A DNA stretch of 26,654 bases from JBQDBK01 sp052090825 (GCA_052090825.1 JBQDBK010000017.1:1-26654), one strand, 5' to 3'. Positions 6,597-16,250 are shown, counted from the first letter of the stretch. Numbers and translations are program-made. The notes: a model not told the origin generated them from the letters alone.

Positions 6597-9500
6597 CTAT
6601 TTTTCTCGTACAGTACTTACATTCATGTTGTAATATTCTTTGTCTTTTCCTTTCTCTATTAGCTTTTCTTTATGACTTTTTAATTCTCCTAGCAAAGACC
6701 TTTTCTTAGGCTCTGTCTTAGCTTTTTCTCTATCATCTAACTCTCCATAGGTTCTTACCTTAGAATCCCTCTCATCGCTATCATAGCGGTCTATAACACC
6801 ATCATTATCCTTATCTAGGTCTAATGTATATATAAACTTTTCTAGCTCTTCTCCTTCAATATAGACAAGGTCTGAAAAATCTAAGAATTTTAATTCGTAC
6901 TCTATCAAATCATTTAAACTTTGATATTTTTCAGAATTGATTATTTGGCCATCAATGTATCTATCTATACTAAGATTCTTTAAATTAACTTCAGATTTTA
7001 TATCATGAAGTCCATCTTCTGTTTGAGTATATGCAATTTGAATATGCTCAAGATCTGTAAAATCAAAATCTCCACTTTCTTCTCCATACTCCTTACTAAT
7101 AAAATCCATTATTAAGTCTTTTGCTTTATCTAACTGAGGACCATCTACATCTTTTGTTTGAATTTCTGTATTATTATCCATATTTAACAATAAGTCTAAT
7201 TCTTTCAGCTTTCTTTCTTTGTCCCTTAAGTCTTTTTCATATGAAAAAGGTTTTTCTAATTCTTTCTTTGAAGATTTTAATTGTTTTTCTATAGAAATTA
7301 ATTTTTCTTTAGTCTTATAATGCTTTTCAGATAAATTGTCTAAAAGATTATCTATTCTGGTAATATTTCCATAGACATCTTTTCCCAATGATACACTATA
7401 GCTTAAATTGTTTTTTAAAGATATTTTAAAGTCATTAGAAAAGCTATCGTAGGATAATTCCATTTTAAATCCTCGATAGCTTCCAATTAATTCTGCTTCT
7501 CTACTTTTTAAAGTTTTAGTTGTTTCTAACAATGCCTTTCCTGCTTCTTCTTTATCCATATAAACATTACCTTTAATTTTCATAGGTGTAAATTTCTTTT
7601 TACCATCTATCCCTAAGACAGTACTGCTATTTAGATTTTCTATATCATTTTTATATCCTTCTATTTTATTCTTTAAATCTTTAATCTTTCTAGGATAGTG
7701 TTTTAGAATATTATCTTCTAGCTTATATTTTTCACTTAGATAATTAGCCTTTAACATCTTTAATTTACTAACTTGGACATCTAAATCCATCTTTTCTTTT
7801 ATTAATGGATTTCCTGTAGCAAGTGCCTTTATCTCTGCATAAGATAAAGAGGCTTCATCAACATCTTCTGCACTTCTTACAGGAGATTTTGAAGTCATGA
7901 TTTGACTTATGAACTTCTGCTTGTTTTCTACTAATTGAAATAAATATGCATCAAAAGAGTTTTCTGTTACATAACGATAAATATGAACTTTATCATTTTC
8001 ATTTCCCTGCCTTACAATCCTTCCCATCCTCTGTTCTAAATCTGATGGTTTCCAAGGACAATCCAAGTCATGTAATGCTATAAGTTTATCTTGAGCATTG
8101 GTACCTGAACCCATTTTCTGAGTTGAACCTATTAAAACTCTTATATCTCCATTTCTAACTTTTGCAAATAATTCATCCTTTTGTTTTTCATTTTTAGCAT
8201 CGTGTATAAATGATATCTCCTCTTTCGGTATACCCTTTTCTACTAGTCTTTGCTTTATATCATCATATACATTGAAACTCCCATCATTTTTAGGAGTAGA
8301 CATATCACAAAACACTAATTGTGAAGATTTCTGATCGACTGTACTATCCCATATAGAAAATACATTTTCTGCACATATTGCTACTTTACCTTTGTCTTCA
8401 CTTGGTAACATGTCATTTATAAGTCTTTGATCTAAGGCTAGTTTCCTACCATCATTTGTAATTTTAAGCATATTGTCGGTTCTAGGATCTACAGATCCAC
8501 CTCTCACCAGTTCAGCTCTTTCTGCTAAAGATTCAACCATTTCTTTTTGATAATGACTAGGTTTAACTGCTATAGTAGAAAATTCTGCTTCAGGTACAGG
8601 TAGTTTTAATACATCAGAAGTTTTTATATCTGCGACTTCTTTAAATGTGTTCATTAACTCTGGAATATTATAGAACTTAGCAAATCTTGTTTTAGCTCTA
8701 TAGCCAGTTCCCTCTGGTGCTAATTCAATTGCTGTTACTGTTTCTCCAAAGGTACTAGCCCAAGCATCAAAATGCTGTAAGCCTTGAGATTTCAAAGTAT
8801 CGTATTGTAAATATCTTTGCATAGTATATAATTCTCTCATGGAATTACTTATAGGAGTTCCTGTAGCAAATACAATACCTTTTCCTCCTGTTATTTCATC
8901 CATATATCTACATTTCATAAACATATCACTAGATTTCTGTGCTTCATTTTGTCCTATGCCTGCTACATTTCTCATCTTTGTGTATAAATATAAGTTTTTA
9001 TATGAGTGAGCTTCATCTACAAATAATCTATCTACTCCCAACTCTTCAAAGGTTACTACATCATCTTTTCTAGATTGATCATTTATTTTTTGTAATTTTA
9101 CCTTTAATGATTTCTTTGTCTTTTCTAATTGTTTTATTGAAAATTTATCTCCATTATTATTTTTTAATTCAGCTATTCCATCTGTTATTTCATTCATCTG
9201 TCTTTCCATATCAAGCTGTTGTCTTTCTATAGACATTGGAATCCTCTCAAACTGAGAATGTCCAATAATCACTGCATCATAGTCTCCTGTTGCAATTTTC
9301 CCACAGAATTTCTTTCTTTTCTTTGGTGTAAAGTCTTTTTTAGTTGCTACTAATACATTAGCTGAAGGATAAAGTTCCATAAATGAACTACCCCATTGTT
9401 CAGTTAAGTGATTTGGAACTACAAATAATGATTTATTACACAATCCAAGCCTTTTACTTTCCATAGCAGATGCTACCATCTCGTATGTTTTACCTGCCCC

Positions 9501-12500
9501 TACACAATGAGCTAACAAAGTGTTTCCACCATATAATGTATGAGTAATAGCATTTTTTTGGTGTTCTCTTAATTCTATCTCTGGATTCATTCCAGGAAAT
9601 TTTAAATGACTGCCATCATATTCCCTAAGTCTGATAGAGTTAAATTTTTCATTATATATCTTTGTAAGTCTGTTTCTTCGCTCTGGTTCTTGCCATATCC
9701 AATCAGAAAAAGCTTGTTTTAACATCTCCTGCTTTTGTTGTGCTAGCATAGTTTCTTTTTTATTTAATACTCTGGTTTCTTTTCCGTCAGCTTGTGTTAT
9801 CTTGTCAAATACTCTAACATCTTTTAGATTTAATGTATCTTCTAAAATCTTATAAGCATTTAATCTGTTTGTACCATAAGTCGTGCTAACTTTTACATTG
9901 CTGTTATCTACACTCTTTCCTTCTATATTCCAATTGGCTGTATATTCTGAGTACCTTACATTTATATCCCACTTACAATAACCAGGAGTTTCTAAAATTT
10001 CAAACATAAATTTCTCAATATCTTTTACAGGAATCCAAGTTGCTCCTAGTCTAACTGTAATATCACTTGCATCTATTTCTTTTGGTAAAACTTGTTCTAG
10101 TGAATTCATATTTATAGTTAAAGAGTCAATTTCTTTATTTAATCCATCAATCTTATCTCCCATTTCCTTATCTTTTATATCTACTAAACTCAATGTATTA
10201 CTTATTTCTTCTTTTCTTTCTATTGCATTTTTTAATTTCTCTCTAATATTTCCACTTAAATATTCATCTGAAGAGAGATATTCTTTTGTGGTCGGATCTT
10301 GAAATATAACTCCCTCTAAAGCAACTACAATATCTTCTCTTTCCATATTAGTTAAGTTAGACATGTAATCTAAGTCTACTTTTCCTTTTTCTGATATAGA
10401 TAAAGATAAGGCTTCTGAAGGTGTATCTACATTTTCAGCCACTATACTTTTTCTAATAGTTCTCTTAGAGAATATATCTGCTTTCCTTTTAAACTTAAAA
10501 TTAGAATCTAGAATTTCTAGTGAGGAAAGTAAAGCATATGAAGAGTCTTCATCAAATATCTTATCATTTTTCTTATCAGTCAATCTTCCATATTTGGATA
10601 CAAAATCATCATATATTTTGTTTAATTTTATTTGTATATCTCCTATAGTTTTATTATCAAAATCTTCAATTTGAGCATCTAGAAGCTCTCTTGTAGTATC
10701 TCTTATATGGATCATTGATTTTAATCTTTCTTTATTATCTTCATTTAAATCTTGTTTAATCATTATAGAGTTTTCTCTAAAATAAATCTCCTCTTCAACT
10801 ATAGTAAAAGTAAAATTCTTAATATTAGGATCTGCTGGTATTATATTTTCTTCTACTGTTTCATCTTCTATATCTATATCCCATGTTGGTATGTCTCCTT
10901 CTAAATTTTGTATTGCATCATTTAATAAATTTTCTAAAGGTATATCTTCATATTGTTTACAAGTAGAGTCCAATCCATATTGAGTAGTTTCCATTTCCAT
11001 ATTTCCAAGTATCATTTCTGGATTGTCTATAAAATATTGATTTATTCTGATACCATTTTTATCTTTCCCTAAATTTAACCAATCTGGTTCAAGTTCTAAC
11101 ATCCCATCTCTCTTTTGCAAGAATATGATATCAGAAGTTACATTTGTTCCTGCATTAGCTTTAAAAGCTGTATTTGGTAATCTAATAGCTCCTATTAATT
11201 CAGCTCTTTCTGATATATACTTTCTTATACTATTATTTTCTTTATCCATAGTTCCCTTTGATGTAATAAAGGCAACAATACCTCCTGGCCTTACCTTGTC
11301 TAGTGTTTTGGCAAAGAAATAATCATGAATCAAAAAATTATTTTTATCATATTTTTTATCTAGAACTTTATATTGTCCAAATGGTACATTTCCTATTGCT
11401 ACATCAAAAATGTTATCTGGAAAATCTGTTTCTTCAAAACTCTTAATATCAATCTGAGCATTCTGGTATAGTTGTTTTGCTATTCTTCCTGATAAATCAT
11501 CTAATTCAACTCCATATAGCCTGCTTTCTTTCATGCTTTCAGGCAATAATCCCATAAAATTCCCTACTCCGCAGCTTGGCTCAAGTATATTACCATTTTC
11601 AAAACCCATATTTGCTAATGCTTGATACATTGATTTTACAATTATAGGTGAAGTATAGTGAGCATTTAATGTAGATTCTCTGGCACTTATATATTCTTCA
11701 TCAGTTAATAGGTTTTTAAGTTCCAAGTACTCCCTAGCCCAACTACTATTATTAATATCAAAAGCTTCAGGTAAGCCTCCCCATCCAACATATTTTGATA
11801 ATATTTCTTGCTCTTCTTTTGTAGCAAATCTATCTTCTTTTTCAAGTAACTTTAAAGTTCTAATAACATCTATATTCCAGTTAAATTTCTCTTTAGGACC
11901 TGCTACTCCAAGTTCATCATTGCTTATAGAAAAATCTATCTTTTCTGCTTCCTTAGAACTGTCAATCACTAAATCTTTCTCTAAATATTTTATACAATCC
12001 TCTCTATTATCAAATTCCTCAACTTCACTTTCATCCTTTGAATAATTAAGTCCTACCCATTTATTATCTGAATAAGTTATATATAGATTTGATGAGATCT
12101 CTAATTCTTTATCAAGTCTTCCATTAATTAGTTTTGATGCTTGTAGTGGTGTTAATCTTTTAATATCTGCTGGAATATTTTTATCCCAATCTAGTCTATC
12201 TTGCTCTATATCTTCAATGTCAGTACTATCTCCAATAACTTCCGAATCATTCTCTTTTTTTTGCAATAAAAAAGCAGTAGACTCTTTATCTACCGCATTT
12301 TTTATTATATTCTCTTGTTCTTTTTCTGTTGGAAATAGATTAGAATCATTTCCTTCAAATTTTAACTGAATATTATCTGTTTTCTGATTGTCTCTTCTAT
12401 GGTTTCTTTTATATTGTTCATCATCCCTATCCACTTCATTTGATCTGTTGCTTTCATTTCCTCTGTTATTCCTAGAGATTTTTGTAGTTTGGGTGTCTCC

Positions 12501-13685
12501 ATCTCTATTAGCCTTATTGATTCTTTCTGGATCATCTGCAAATGATTCTCCAGTTTCCCTTCTATCTTCAGACTGCTGTAATATGCTTGTCTGTTCTCCC
12601 TTAAGTACTTCTCTCTCATCCTGCCATATTTCCCTATCTTTGTTTCTTTCACTTCTAAGTTCGGTATCAGTACTTCCCCCTCTAGGATATAATTCCCTCC
12701 CATTTTTTCGTAAGTTGTCTTCTTCATTATTGGTGTGTAAGTCTCGTCTTCCTTCAAATAATCTACCCCTGCTAAATTGACCTTCTCTTTCATCTCCATT
12801 CCCTCCTCCTATATCACTATCTGTAGCACTTCTATTTTCATTTTTAAGCCTACTTTCTTTGTTAGCCATATTATACCTTGACTCAGTAGTATTTTGCAAT
12901 ACATTATAGACATTATGTTGTCTATAATCTTCTTTTTCTATTCTTTTAATTTCCTCAGCTAATTCAGCTATTATTTTCTTAGTTATTAAAGAACTATAAG
13001 TTCCTATGGAACTAATCAAGTGAGTATTATTAAAATAAATAATATCGCTAAAATCATCTTTTTCAAAATACTGCTCAGGATCTAAACCCATTCTAACCAT
13101 AGTACTATATGAAGAAGATTTAGTTAAAATATCTTTTACCATTCTTATAGTCTCATCCTCTTCCAATCCATCAATCATGGAACCTTCTTTACTGTCTTCA
13201 ATTTCATAAAGAACATCACTTAACAATTCGTCGGATTGTTGCCAAACCAAATTAAATACCCTAGTCTCAATACTTTTATCTTCTGTTTTTAAAATTTTAT
13301 ACCTTTCTTCTAATTCCATAAACGCTGCTTCATCTTTATCCTTATTAAATTTGAATAGTTTTAGTTGTTTTTTTGCATCTAAAGTTTCATGAGTATCTGA
13401 GATATCAAATACGTACTTTAATTTTAAACTTCCACTTGAGTAGTCTAATAGCGGAATTCCTTTTGCACCTCTATTTATCCATCTATGCATCCTCTTATTC
13501 CAAAATTCCATAGTAGCACAAGCCTTTGCATCTGGCCTTAGAGCATATATGAGAACCTGATCTTCAAATGGGTACTTATACATATATGCTGAAGAATGGA
13601 GAAACTTCTTCCAGTCATCTTCACTTCTTATTATTTCTTTTGTCTTTTCTTTAGATAATTGAAATATATTATCTACTTTGTTCAT
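6597..13685 (-). CDS. DarB-like N6-adenine methyltransferase / SNF2-type helicase
   Basis: A 2362-residue multidomain protein standard in Tn1549-like elements. Residues ~1-100 form an ArdC/LtrC-like N-terminal domain. Residues ~270-440 are low-complexity and charged. The methyltransferase has motif I EPSCGVGNF (~698) and motif IV NVPFG (~768, replacing NPPY). The SF2 helicase has Walker A HCVGAGKT (~1393), motif II VDEAHS (~1555), motif III FATGTPISNSM, and motif VI QRMGRIVRQGN (~1882). Coiled coils follow, then the tail KKRSLLGELKS. The architecture resembles phage P1 DarB, a virion protein that protects injected DNA from restriction, so a role in protecting or processing transferred DNA is likely. 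The ATG has AGGAGG at good spacing. A terminator-like hairpin lies directly upstream. No frameshift is seen. Confidence 0.9.
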   Translation of the reverse strand: MNKVDNIFQLSKEKTKEIIRSEDDWKKFLHSSAYMYKYPFEDQVLIYALRPDAKACATMEFWNKRMHRWINRGAKGIPLLDYSSGSLKLKYVFDISDTHETLDAKKQLKLFKFNKDKDEAAFMELEERYKILKTEDKSIETRVFNLVWQQSDELLSDVLYEIEDSKEGSMIDGLEEDETIRMVKDILTKSSSYSTMVRMGLDPEQYFEKDDFSDIIYFNNTHLISSIGTYSSLITKKIIAELAEEIKRIEKEDYRQHNVYNVLQNTTESRYNMANKESRLKNENRSATDSDIGGGNGDEREGQFSRGRLFEGRRDLHTNNEEDNLRKNGRELYPRGGSTDTELRSERNKDREIWQDEREVLKGEQTSILQQSEDRRETGESFADDPERINKANRDGDTQTTKISRNNRGNESNRSNEVDRDDEQYKRNHRRDNQKTDNIQLKFEGNDSNLFPTEKEQENIIKNAVDKESTAFLLQKKENDSEVIGDSTDIEDIEQDRLDWDKNIPADIKRLTPLQASKLINGRLDKELEISSNLYITYSDNKWVGLNYSKDESEVEEFDNREDCIKYLEKDLVIDSSKEAEKIDFSISNDELGVAGPKEKFNWNIDVIRTLKLLEKEDRFATKEEQEILSKYVGWGGLPEAFDINNSSWAREYLELKNLLTDEEYISARESTLNAHYTSPIIVKSMYQALANMGFENGNILEPSCGVGNFMGLLPESMKESRLYGVELDDLSGRIAKQLYQNAQIDIKSFEETDFPDNIFDVAIGNVPFGQYKVLDKKYDKNNFLIHDYFFAKTLDKVRPGGIVAFITSKGTMDKENNSIRKYISERAELIGAIRLPNTAFKANAGTNVTSDIIFLQKRDGMLELEPDWLNLGKDKNGIRINQYFIDNPEMILGNMEMETTQYGLDSTCKQYEDIPLENLLNDAIQNLEGDIPTWDIDIEDETVEENIIPADPNIKNFTFTIVEEEIYFRENSIMIKQDLNEDNKERLKSMIHIRDTTRELLDAQIEDFDNKTIGDIQIKLNKIYDDFVSKYGRLTDKKNDKIFDEDSSYALLSSLEILDSNFKFKRKADIFSKRTIRKSIVAENVDTPSEALSLSISEKGKVDLDYMSNLTNMEREDIVVALEGVIFQDPTTKEYLSSDEYLSGNIREKLKNAIERKEEISNTLSLVDIKDKEMGDKIDGLNKEIDSLTINMNSLEQVLPKEIDASDITVRLGATWIPVKDIEKFMFEILETPGYCKWDINVRYSEYTANWNIEGKSVDNSNVKVSTTYGTNRLNAYKILEDTLNLKDVRVFDKITQADGKETRVLNKKETMLAQQKQEMLKQAFSDWIWQEPERRNRLTKIYNEKFNSIRLREYDGSHLKFPGMNPEIELREHQKNAITHTLYGGNTLLAHCVGAGKTYEMVASAMESKRLGLCNKSLFVVPNHLTEQWGSSFMELYPSANVLVATKKDFTPKKRKKFCGKIATGDYDAVIIGHSQFERIPMSIERQQLDMERQMNEITDGIAELKNNNGDKFSIKQLEKTKKSLKVKLQKINDQSRKDDVVTFEELGVDRLFVDEAHSYKNLYLYTKMRNVAGIGQNEAQKSSDMFMKCRYMDEITGGKGIVFATGTPISNSMRELYTMQRYLQYDTLKSQGLQHFDAWASTFGETVTAIELAPEGTGYRAKTRFAKFYNIPELMNTFKEVADIKTSDVLKLPVPEAEFSTIAVKPSHYQKEMVESLAERAELVRGGSVDPRTDNMLKITNDGRKLALDQRLINDMLPSEDKGKVAICAENVFSIWDSTVDQKSSQLVFCDMSTPKNDGSFNVYDDIKQRLVEKGIPKEEISFIHDAKNEKQKDELFAKVRNGDIRVLIGSTQKMGSGTNAQDKLIALHDLDCPWKPSDLEQRMGRIVRQGNENDKVHIYRYVTENSFDAYLFQLVENKQKFISQIMTSKSPVRSAEDVDEASLSYAEIKALATGNPLIKEKMDLDVQVSKLKMLKANYLSEKYKLEDNILKHYPRKIKDLKNKIEGYKNDIENLNSSTVLGIDGKKKFTPMKIKGNVYMDKEEAGKALLETTKTLKSREAELIGSYRGFKMELSYDSFSNDFKISLKNNLSYSVSLGKDVYGNITRIDNLLDNLSEKHYKTKEKLISIEKQLKSSKKELEKPFSYEKDLRDKERKLKELDLLLNMDNNTEIQTKDVDGPQLDKAKDLIMDFISKEYGEESGDFDFTDLEHIQIAYTQTEDGLHDIKSEVNLKNLSIDRYIDGQIINSEKYQSLNDLIEYELKFLDFSDLVYIEGEELEKFIYTLDLDKDNDGVIDRYDSDERDSKVRTYGELDDREKAKTEPKKRSLLGELKSHKEKLIEKGKDKEYYNMNVSTVREK

Positions 13686-13710
13686 TGTTTTTACCTCCTT
13701 TTGGACATTA

Positions 13711-13743
13711 AAAAAAGATAGATTTTTTAAGTCTATCTTTTTT
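13711..13743 (-). terminator. Hairpin with T-tract before the methyltransferase/helicase gene
   Basis: A 12-bp perfect stem (13711-13722 with 13732-13743) with a 9-base loop, U-rich on its 3' side when read on the minus strand. It lies only ~15 bases before the AGGAGG of the downstream gene, which leaves no room for a promoter between them. It may be an attenuator or a leaky terminator of the PLD transcript. Confidence 0.7.
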
Positions 13744-13753
13744 AATACTGAAG

Positions 13754-13775
13754 TATATATTTGATATATATTTGA
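13754..13775. repeat. Tandem 11-bp repeat in the methyltransferase/helicase leader
   Basis: TATATATTTGA occurs twice in direct tandem (13754-13764 and 13765-13775), a one-helical-turn period. On the minus strand it overlaps a weak promoter-like arrangement (TTAACT, 16 bp, TATATA) that would start a transcript just before the hairpin. A regulatory role is inferred. Confidence 0.35.
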
Positions 13776-13801
13776 TTAAATTATTTAGTTAACTTTCTGT
13801 T

Positions 13802-14926
13802 TCATGTATTATCAATATTTTCGCTTACTTTTCTAAACTCTAGATCCTCGAATTCTTCTAATGATTCCTTATATAAAACTAAATAGTCCTGTATAGTCTT
13901 AATCATGGAGTCTAATTCCTCTCTTGTTTCTTGGCATAAATCTTGGAATTCTTCATGAGCTTTATCCATAGCAATTTGAGCATAGCCATCTAAATATTCA
14001 TCATATGCTTCTGCACTATATTCCTCTTGAAGTATACTATTCGCTCTTTCCGTAGAATCAAAGCAAACTAATTCAAATAATTTTTCATTACAAGATATAT
14101 CTTCAAATTGTTTTTCAAGTATTTCTAGATTTTCATAATACTCATTTAATTCATCTAGAACATTATCATCATCAGTTAATTTATACGCTACATCACAAAT
14201 TGTGTCAAAGTACTTTGTACATTCATTAATCTCTTTAATTATATTGTCAATTGTTATTTGTCTTAACCTATCTTCTGTATCATTATAAAAATATCCTTCA
14301 CCATCTAAATCATCATAATAAGAGTAAACTTGATTAAACAATTCTTCCTTAAGTGCAAATAAATTTGATAGATGCATTTTAACTTCCAATAACAAAGGAA
14401 GATAATCATATTCAAAATATGGTGTTGATAATTCCTCTATTTCTTTTGTCATTTCATTTTTCAAGAATTTAATATAATCTTGATTTCTGCTTATAAATCC
14501 AAATTCGATATTATGCCTACTTTCATCAGAATAATTTGCTGAACCTACATATGCAACATTATTTGTCATTATAATTTTACCATGATTTTTAAAATTAAAA
14601 AACACACTAACTTTTTCTCAAATACTATCTGGTCTCAATTTATTTAAATAAATATTTATTTTCTTTTTTGCAGCATTTCTATAAATATCTTTATCATGGT
14701 AATAATATGTATCCCAGCGTGAAGGTATATTTGTAAATATACTTATCTTTGCCCCTTGAGGTGTATTAGCAAGTTTTTTAATTAAAGATGACTGTTTTTG
14801 TGAAATATTATAAGTAACAATAATAATTTCTTCAGCATTTTTAAAATCATCTAAAACCTCCTGATATCCTAATTCATCCTTAGTATATATAAACTTAGCA
14901 TCTGGAACTATATATTCCTTTTTCAA
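13802..14926 (-). pseudogene. PLD-family (HKD) protein interrupted by an in-frame TGA
   Basis: A TTG start at 14926 follows GGGGAG at six bases and opens a 374-codon frame broken only by TGA at 14618-14620 (codon 103). Both halves are in the same frame. The first half (VLDDFKNAEEIIIVTYNISQ) is the N-terminal part of a phospholipase D-like domain. The second half holds the single HKD motif, H115-G-K117 followed by GSANYSDES, and then a ~230-residue acidic helical region. Members with one HKD motif act as dimers and many are nucleases (Nuc, DrmC). The stop separates the fold's first strands from its catalytic motif. The downstream part has only an in-frame GTG (14605) without a good ribosome binding site, so the gene is probably inactive. 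It is paired with the TIR gene, likely as defence cargo. Confidence 0.75.
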
Positions 14927-14976
14927 TTACATCTCCCCTAAAAATATGAATTTTTTAACCACATTTTTCCGTTTAA

Positions 14977-14985
14977 ATTATATCA
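14977..14985 (-). promoter_or_regulatory. Extended -10 promoter element for the PLD gene
   Basis: The minus strand reads TGATATAAT (TATAAT at 14977-14982) about 50 bp before the TTG start, in the 107-bp gap after the TIR gene. No clear -35 is present. It suggests the PLD gene can be transcribed apart from the TIR gene. Confidence 0.45.
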
Positions 14986-15033
14986 CCAAAAACTACCAAA
15001 TTTATAATATTATCTACTTAAATTTTCATCAAA

Positions 15034-16128
15034 TTACTTAACTTTATAGATAATTTTTGATTCTAATAGTAAACTTAGTAAATTAAATATTTCTTCACAT
15101 GTGCTGCTTTCATTAAATATTATTCTTAAAGAAGAGTTAATATTTTCATGTTCTTGTTTTTGAGATTTATTTTCTACATCATCAATGAAAAAACTTAACT
15201 TTTTAAAATTAAATCCCAAATTTTTACTATTGTCTAGAAAGGTCATACTGCCTATTCTATTAATAATTGACGATAGTTTAAGTTCATCAGTTACTATATC
15301 GTAAGATTTATCTAGATTTATTTTTAAATAATGTTTTTCTTTCTTCCCATATGCTGAATTTAAAGCTTTTTTAATTATATCAAAATGTTGATCAAGACAA
15401 TCCGAAGATACTTTAAATTTAATTTCTTTTTGATATTTATCATGTTTTTGTTTTACTACTTCTACTTTTAAACCATTAAAAATTATTTGGGTATCTAAAT
15501 CTGCATATTTAGACTTATTGCTAGTCAATTCATTTCTTATAAATTCAAAACTTTTGTCTGTATCAATGTTTATCTTTTCTTTTGTTTCGAAAGATGTATA
15601 AGGAAAAATTCTCGTTTCAAAATAATCTATTACTTTAAGTAGCTCATTATTCACAACATCAAAACCCATCAAAGAAAGCAATGTAGAAAATTCTTTATCA
15701 GATGCATTCTCCTTAAATGTAGTTTTACATTCATCATTAATAATCTTAATAATATTATTAATCCCTTCTTTAGATGATAAGTTGAATCCTTGCAATAAGT
15801 TTAGTGGTGGCTTTAAATCACTTATTGTAATTCCTATACCAATTGGTATTACTTTAACCTTCTTAGAATAAGCAAAGCCCGATTCAAAGTAAATCCAATT
15901 AGACTTTATAGAGCTGGGGGTTATAAAAACAAACATTATAATAGATTCATCTAACCCTTGCTCAATTTTATGAACCCAATTTGTACCAAATGGTATACTC
16001 TGTCCATCACTCGATAAAAAGACATCAAGCATACTACCAGTTTTTTCTTGAATCAAATCTTTCAGATAATTAACAACTTTGCTATCTTTTGAAGAATGGC
16101 TAAAAAATATAGTGGATTTTTTCAACAT
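15034..16128 (-). CDS. TIR-domain protein, probable defence NADase
   Basis: A 364-residue protein. Residues ~5-130 form a TIR domain: the first strand is TIFFSHSSKDSKVVNYLKDL; the region SDGQSIPFGTNWVHKIEQGL follows; and SIKSNWIYFESGFAYSKK places the expected catalytic glutamate at E82. Bacterial TIR domains cleave NAD+ or make cyclic ADP-ribose signals in anti-phage immunity. Residues ~150-364 form an alpha/beta region that I do not recognise and that could be the sensor or partner-binding part. ATG follows AAGGAG at six bases. The PLD gene lies 107 bp downstream. No ThsA-like SIR2 or macro-domain partner is present, so this is not recognisable Thoeris. The promoter carries a 26-bp palindrome. 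Confidence 0.85.
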   Translation of the reverse strand: MLKKSTIFFSHSSKDSKVVNYLKDLIQEKTGSMLDVFLSSDGQSIPFGTNWVHKIEQGLDESIIMFVFITPSSIKSNWIYFESGFAYSKKVKVIPIGIGITISDLKPPLNLLQGFNLSSKEGINNIIKIINDECKTTFKENASDKEFSTLLSLMGFDVVNNELLKVIDYFETRIFPYTSFETKEKINIDTDKSFEFIRNELTSNKSKYADLDTQIIFNGLKVEVVKQKHDKYQKEIKFKVSSDCLDQHFDIIKKALNSAYGKKEKHYLKINLDKSYDIVTDELKLSSIINRIGSMTFLDNSKNLGFNFKKLSFFIDDVENKSQKQEHENINSSLRIIFNESSTCEEIFNLLSLLLESKIIYKVK

Positions 16129-16219
16129 AACACACTCCTTAAATTATTTTATTAAATTCATCTATTTATATTAATTGTATATTTTTAAAAAGCTGTAATC
16201 TTATTTAATAATTATTTTT

Positions 16220-16245
16220 ATAAATGATATAATTATATCATTTAT
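16220..16245. promoter_or_regulatory. 26-bp perfect palindrome over the TIR gene promoter
   Basis: A fully self-complementary 26-bp sequence centred between 16232 and 16233. On the minus strand it contains TGATATAAT, an extended -10 (TATAAT at 16232-16237), giving a ~97-base leader for the TIR gene. A dimeric repressor bound here would cover the promoter. The palindrome is AT-rich, so a structural coincidence cannot be excluded. Confidence 0.5.
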
Positions 16246-16250
16246 TGAGT

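Noticed and set aside
12362..12799. 145-residue open frame on the minus strand inside the methyltransferase/helicase gene
   Set aside because: It lies in another frame over the low-complexity linker of that gene, where purine-rich codons keep shifted frames open. No ribosome binding site or recognisable fold.
14618..14620. TGA read as tryptophan or selenocysteine
   Set aside because: istA uses TGA as its stop and tryptophan is encoded by TGG throughout. No selenocysteine element was recognised after the codon.
15034..16128. Thoeris system (ThsB-type TIR)
   Set aside because: No adjacent ThsA-like SIR2/SLOG or macro-domain effector; the protein is longer than typical ThsB and has an unrecognised C-terminal half.
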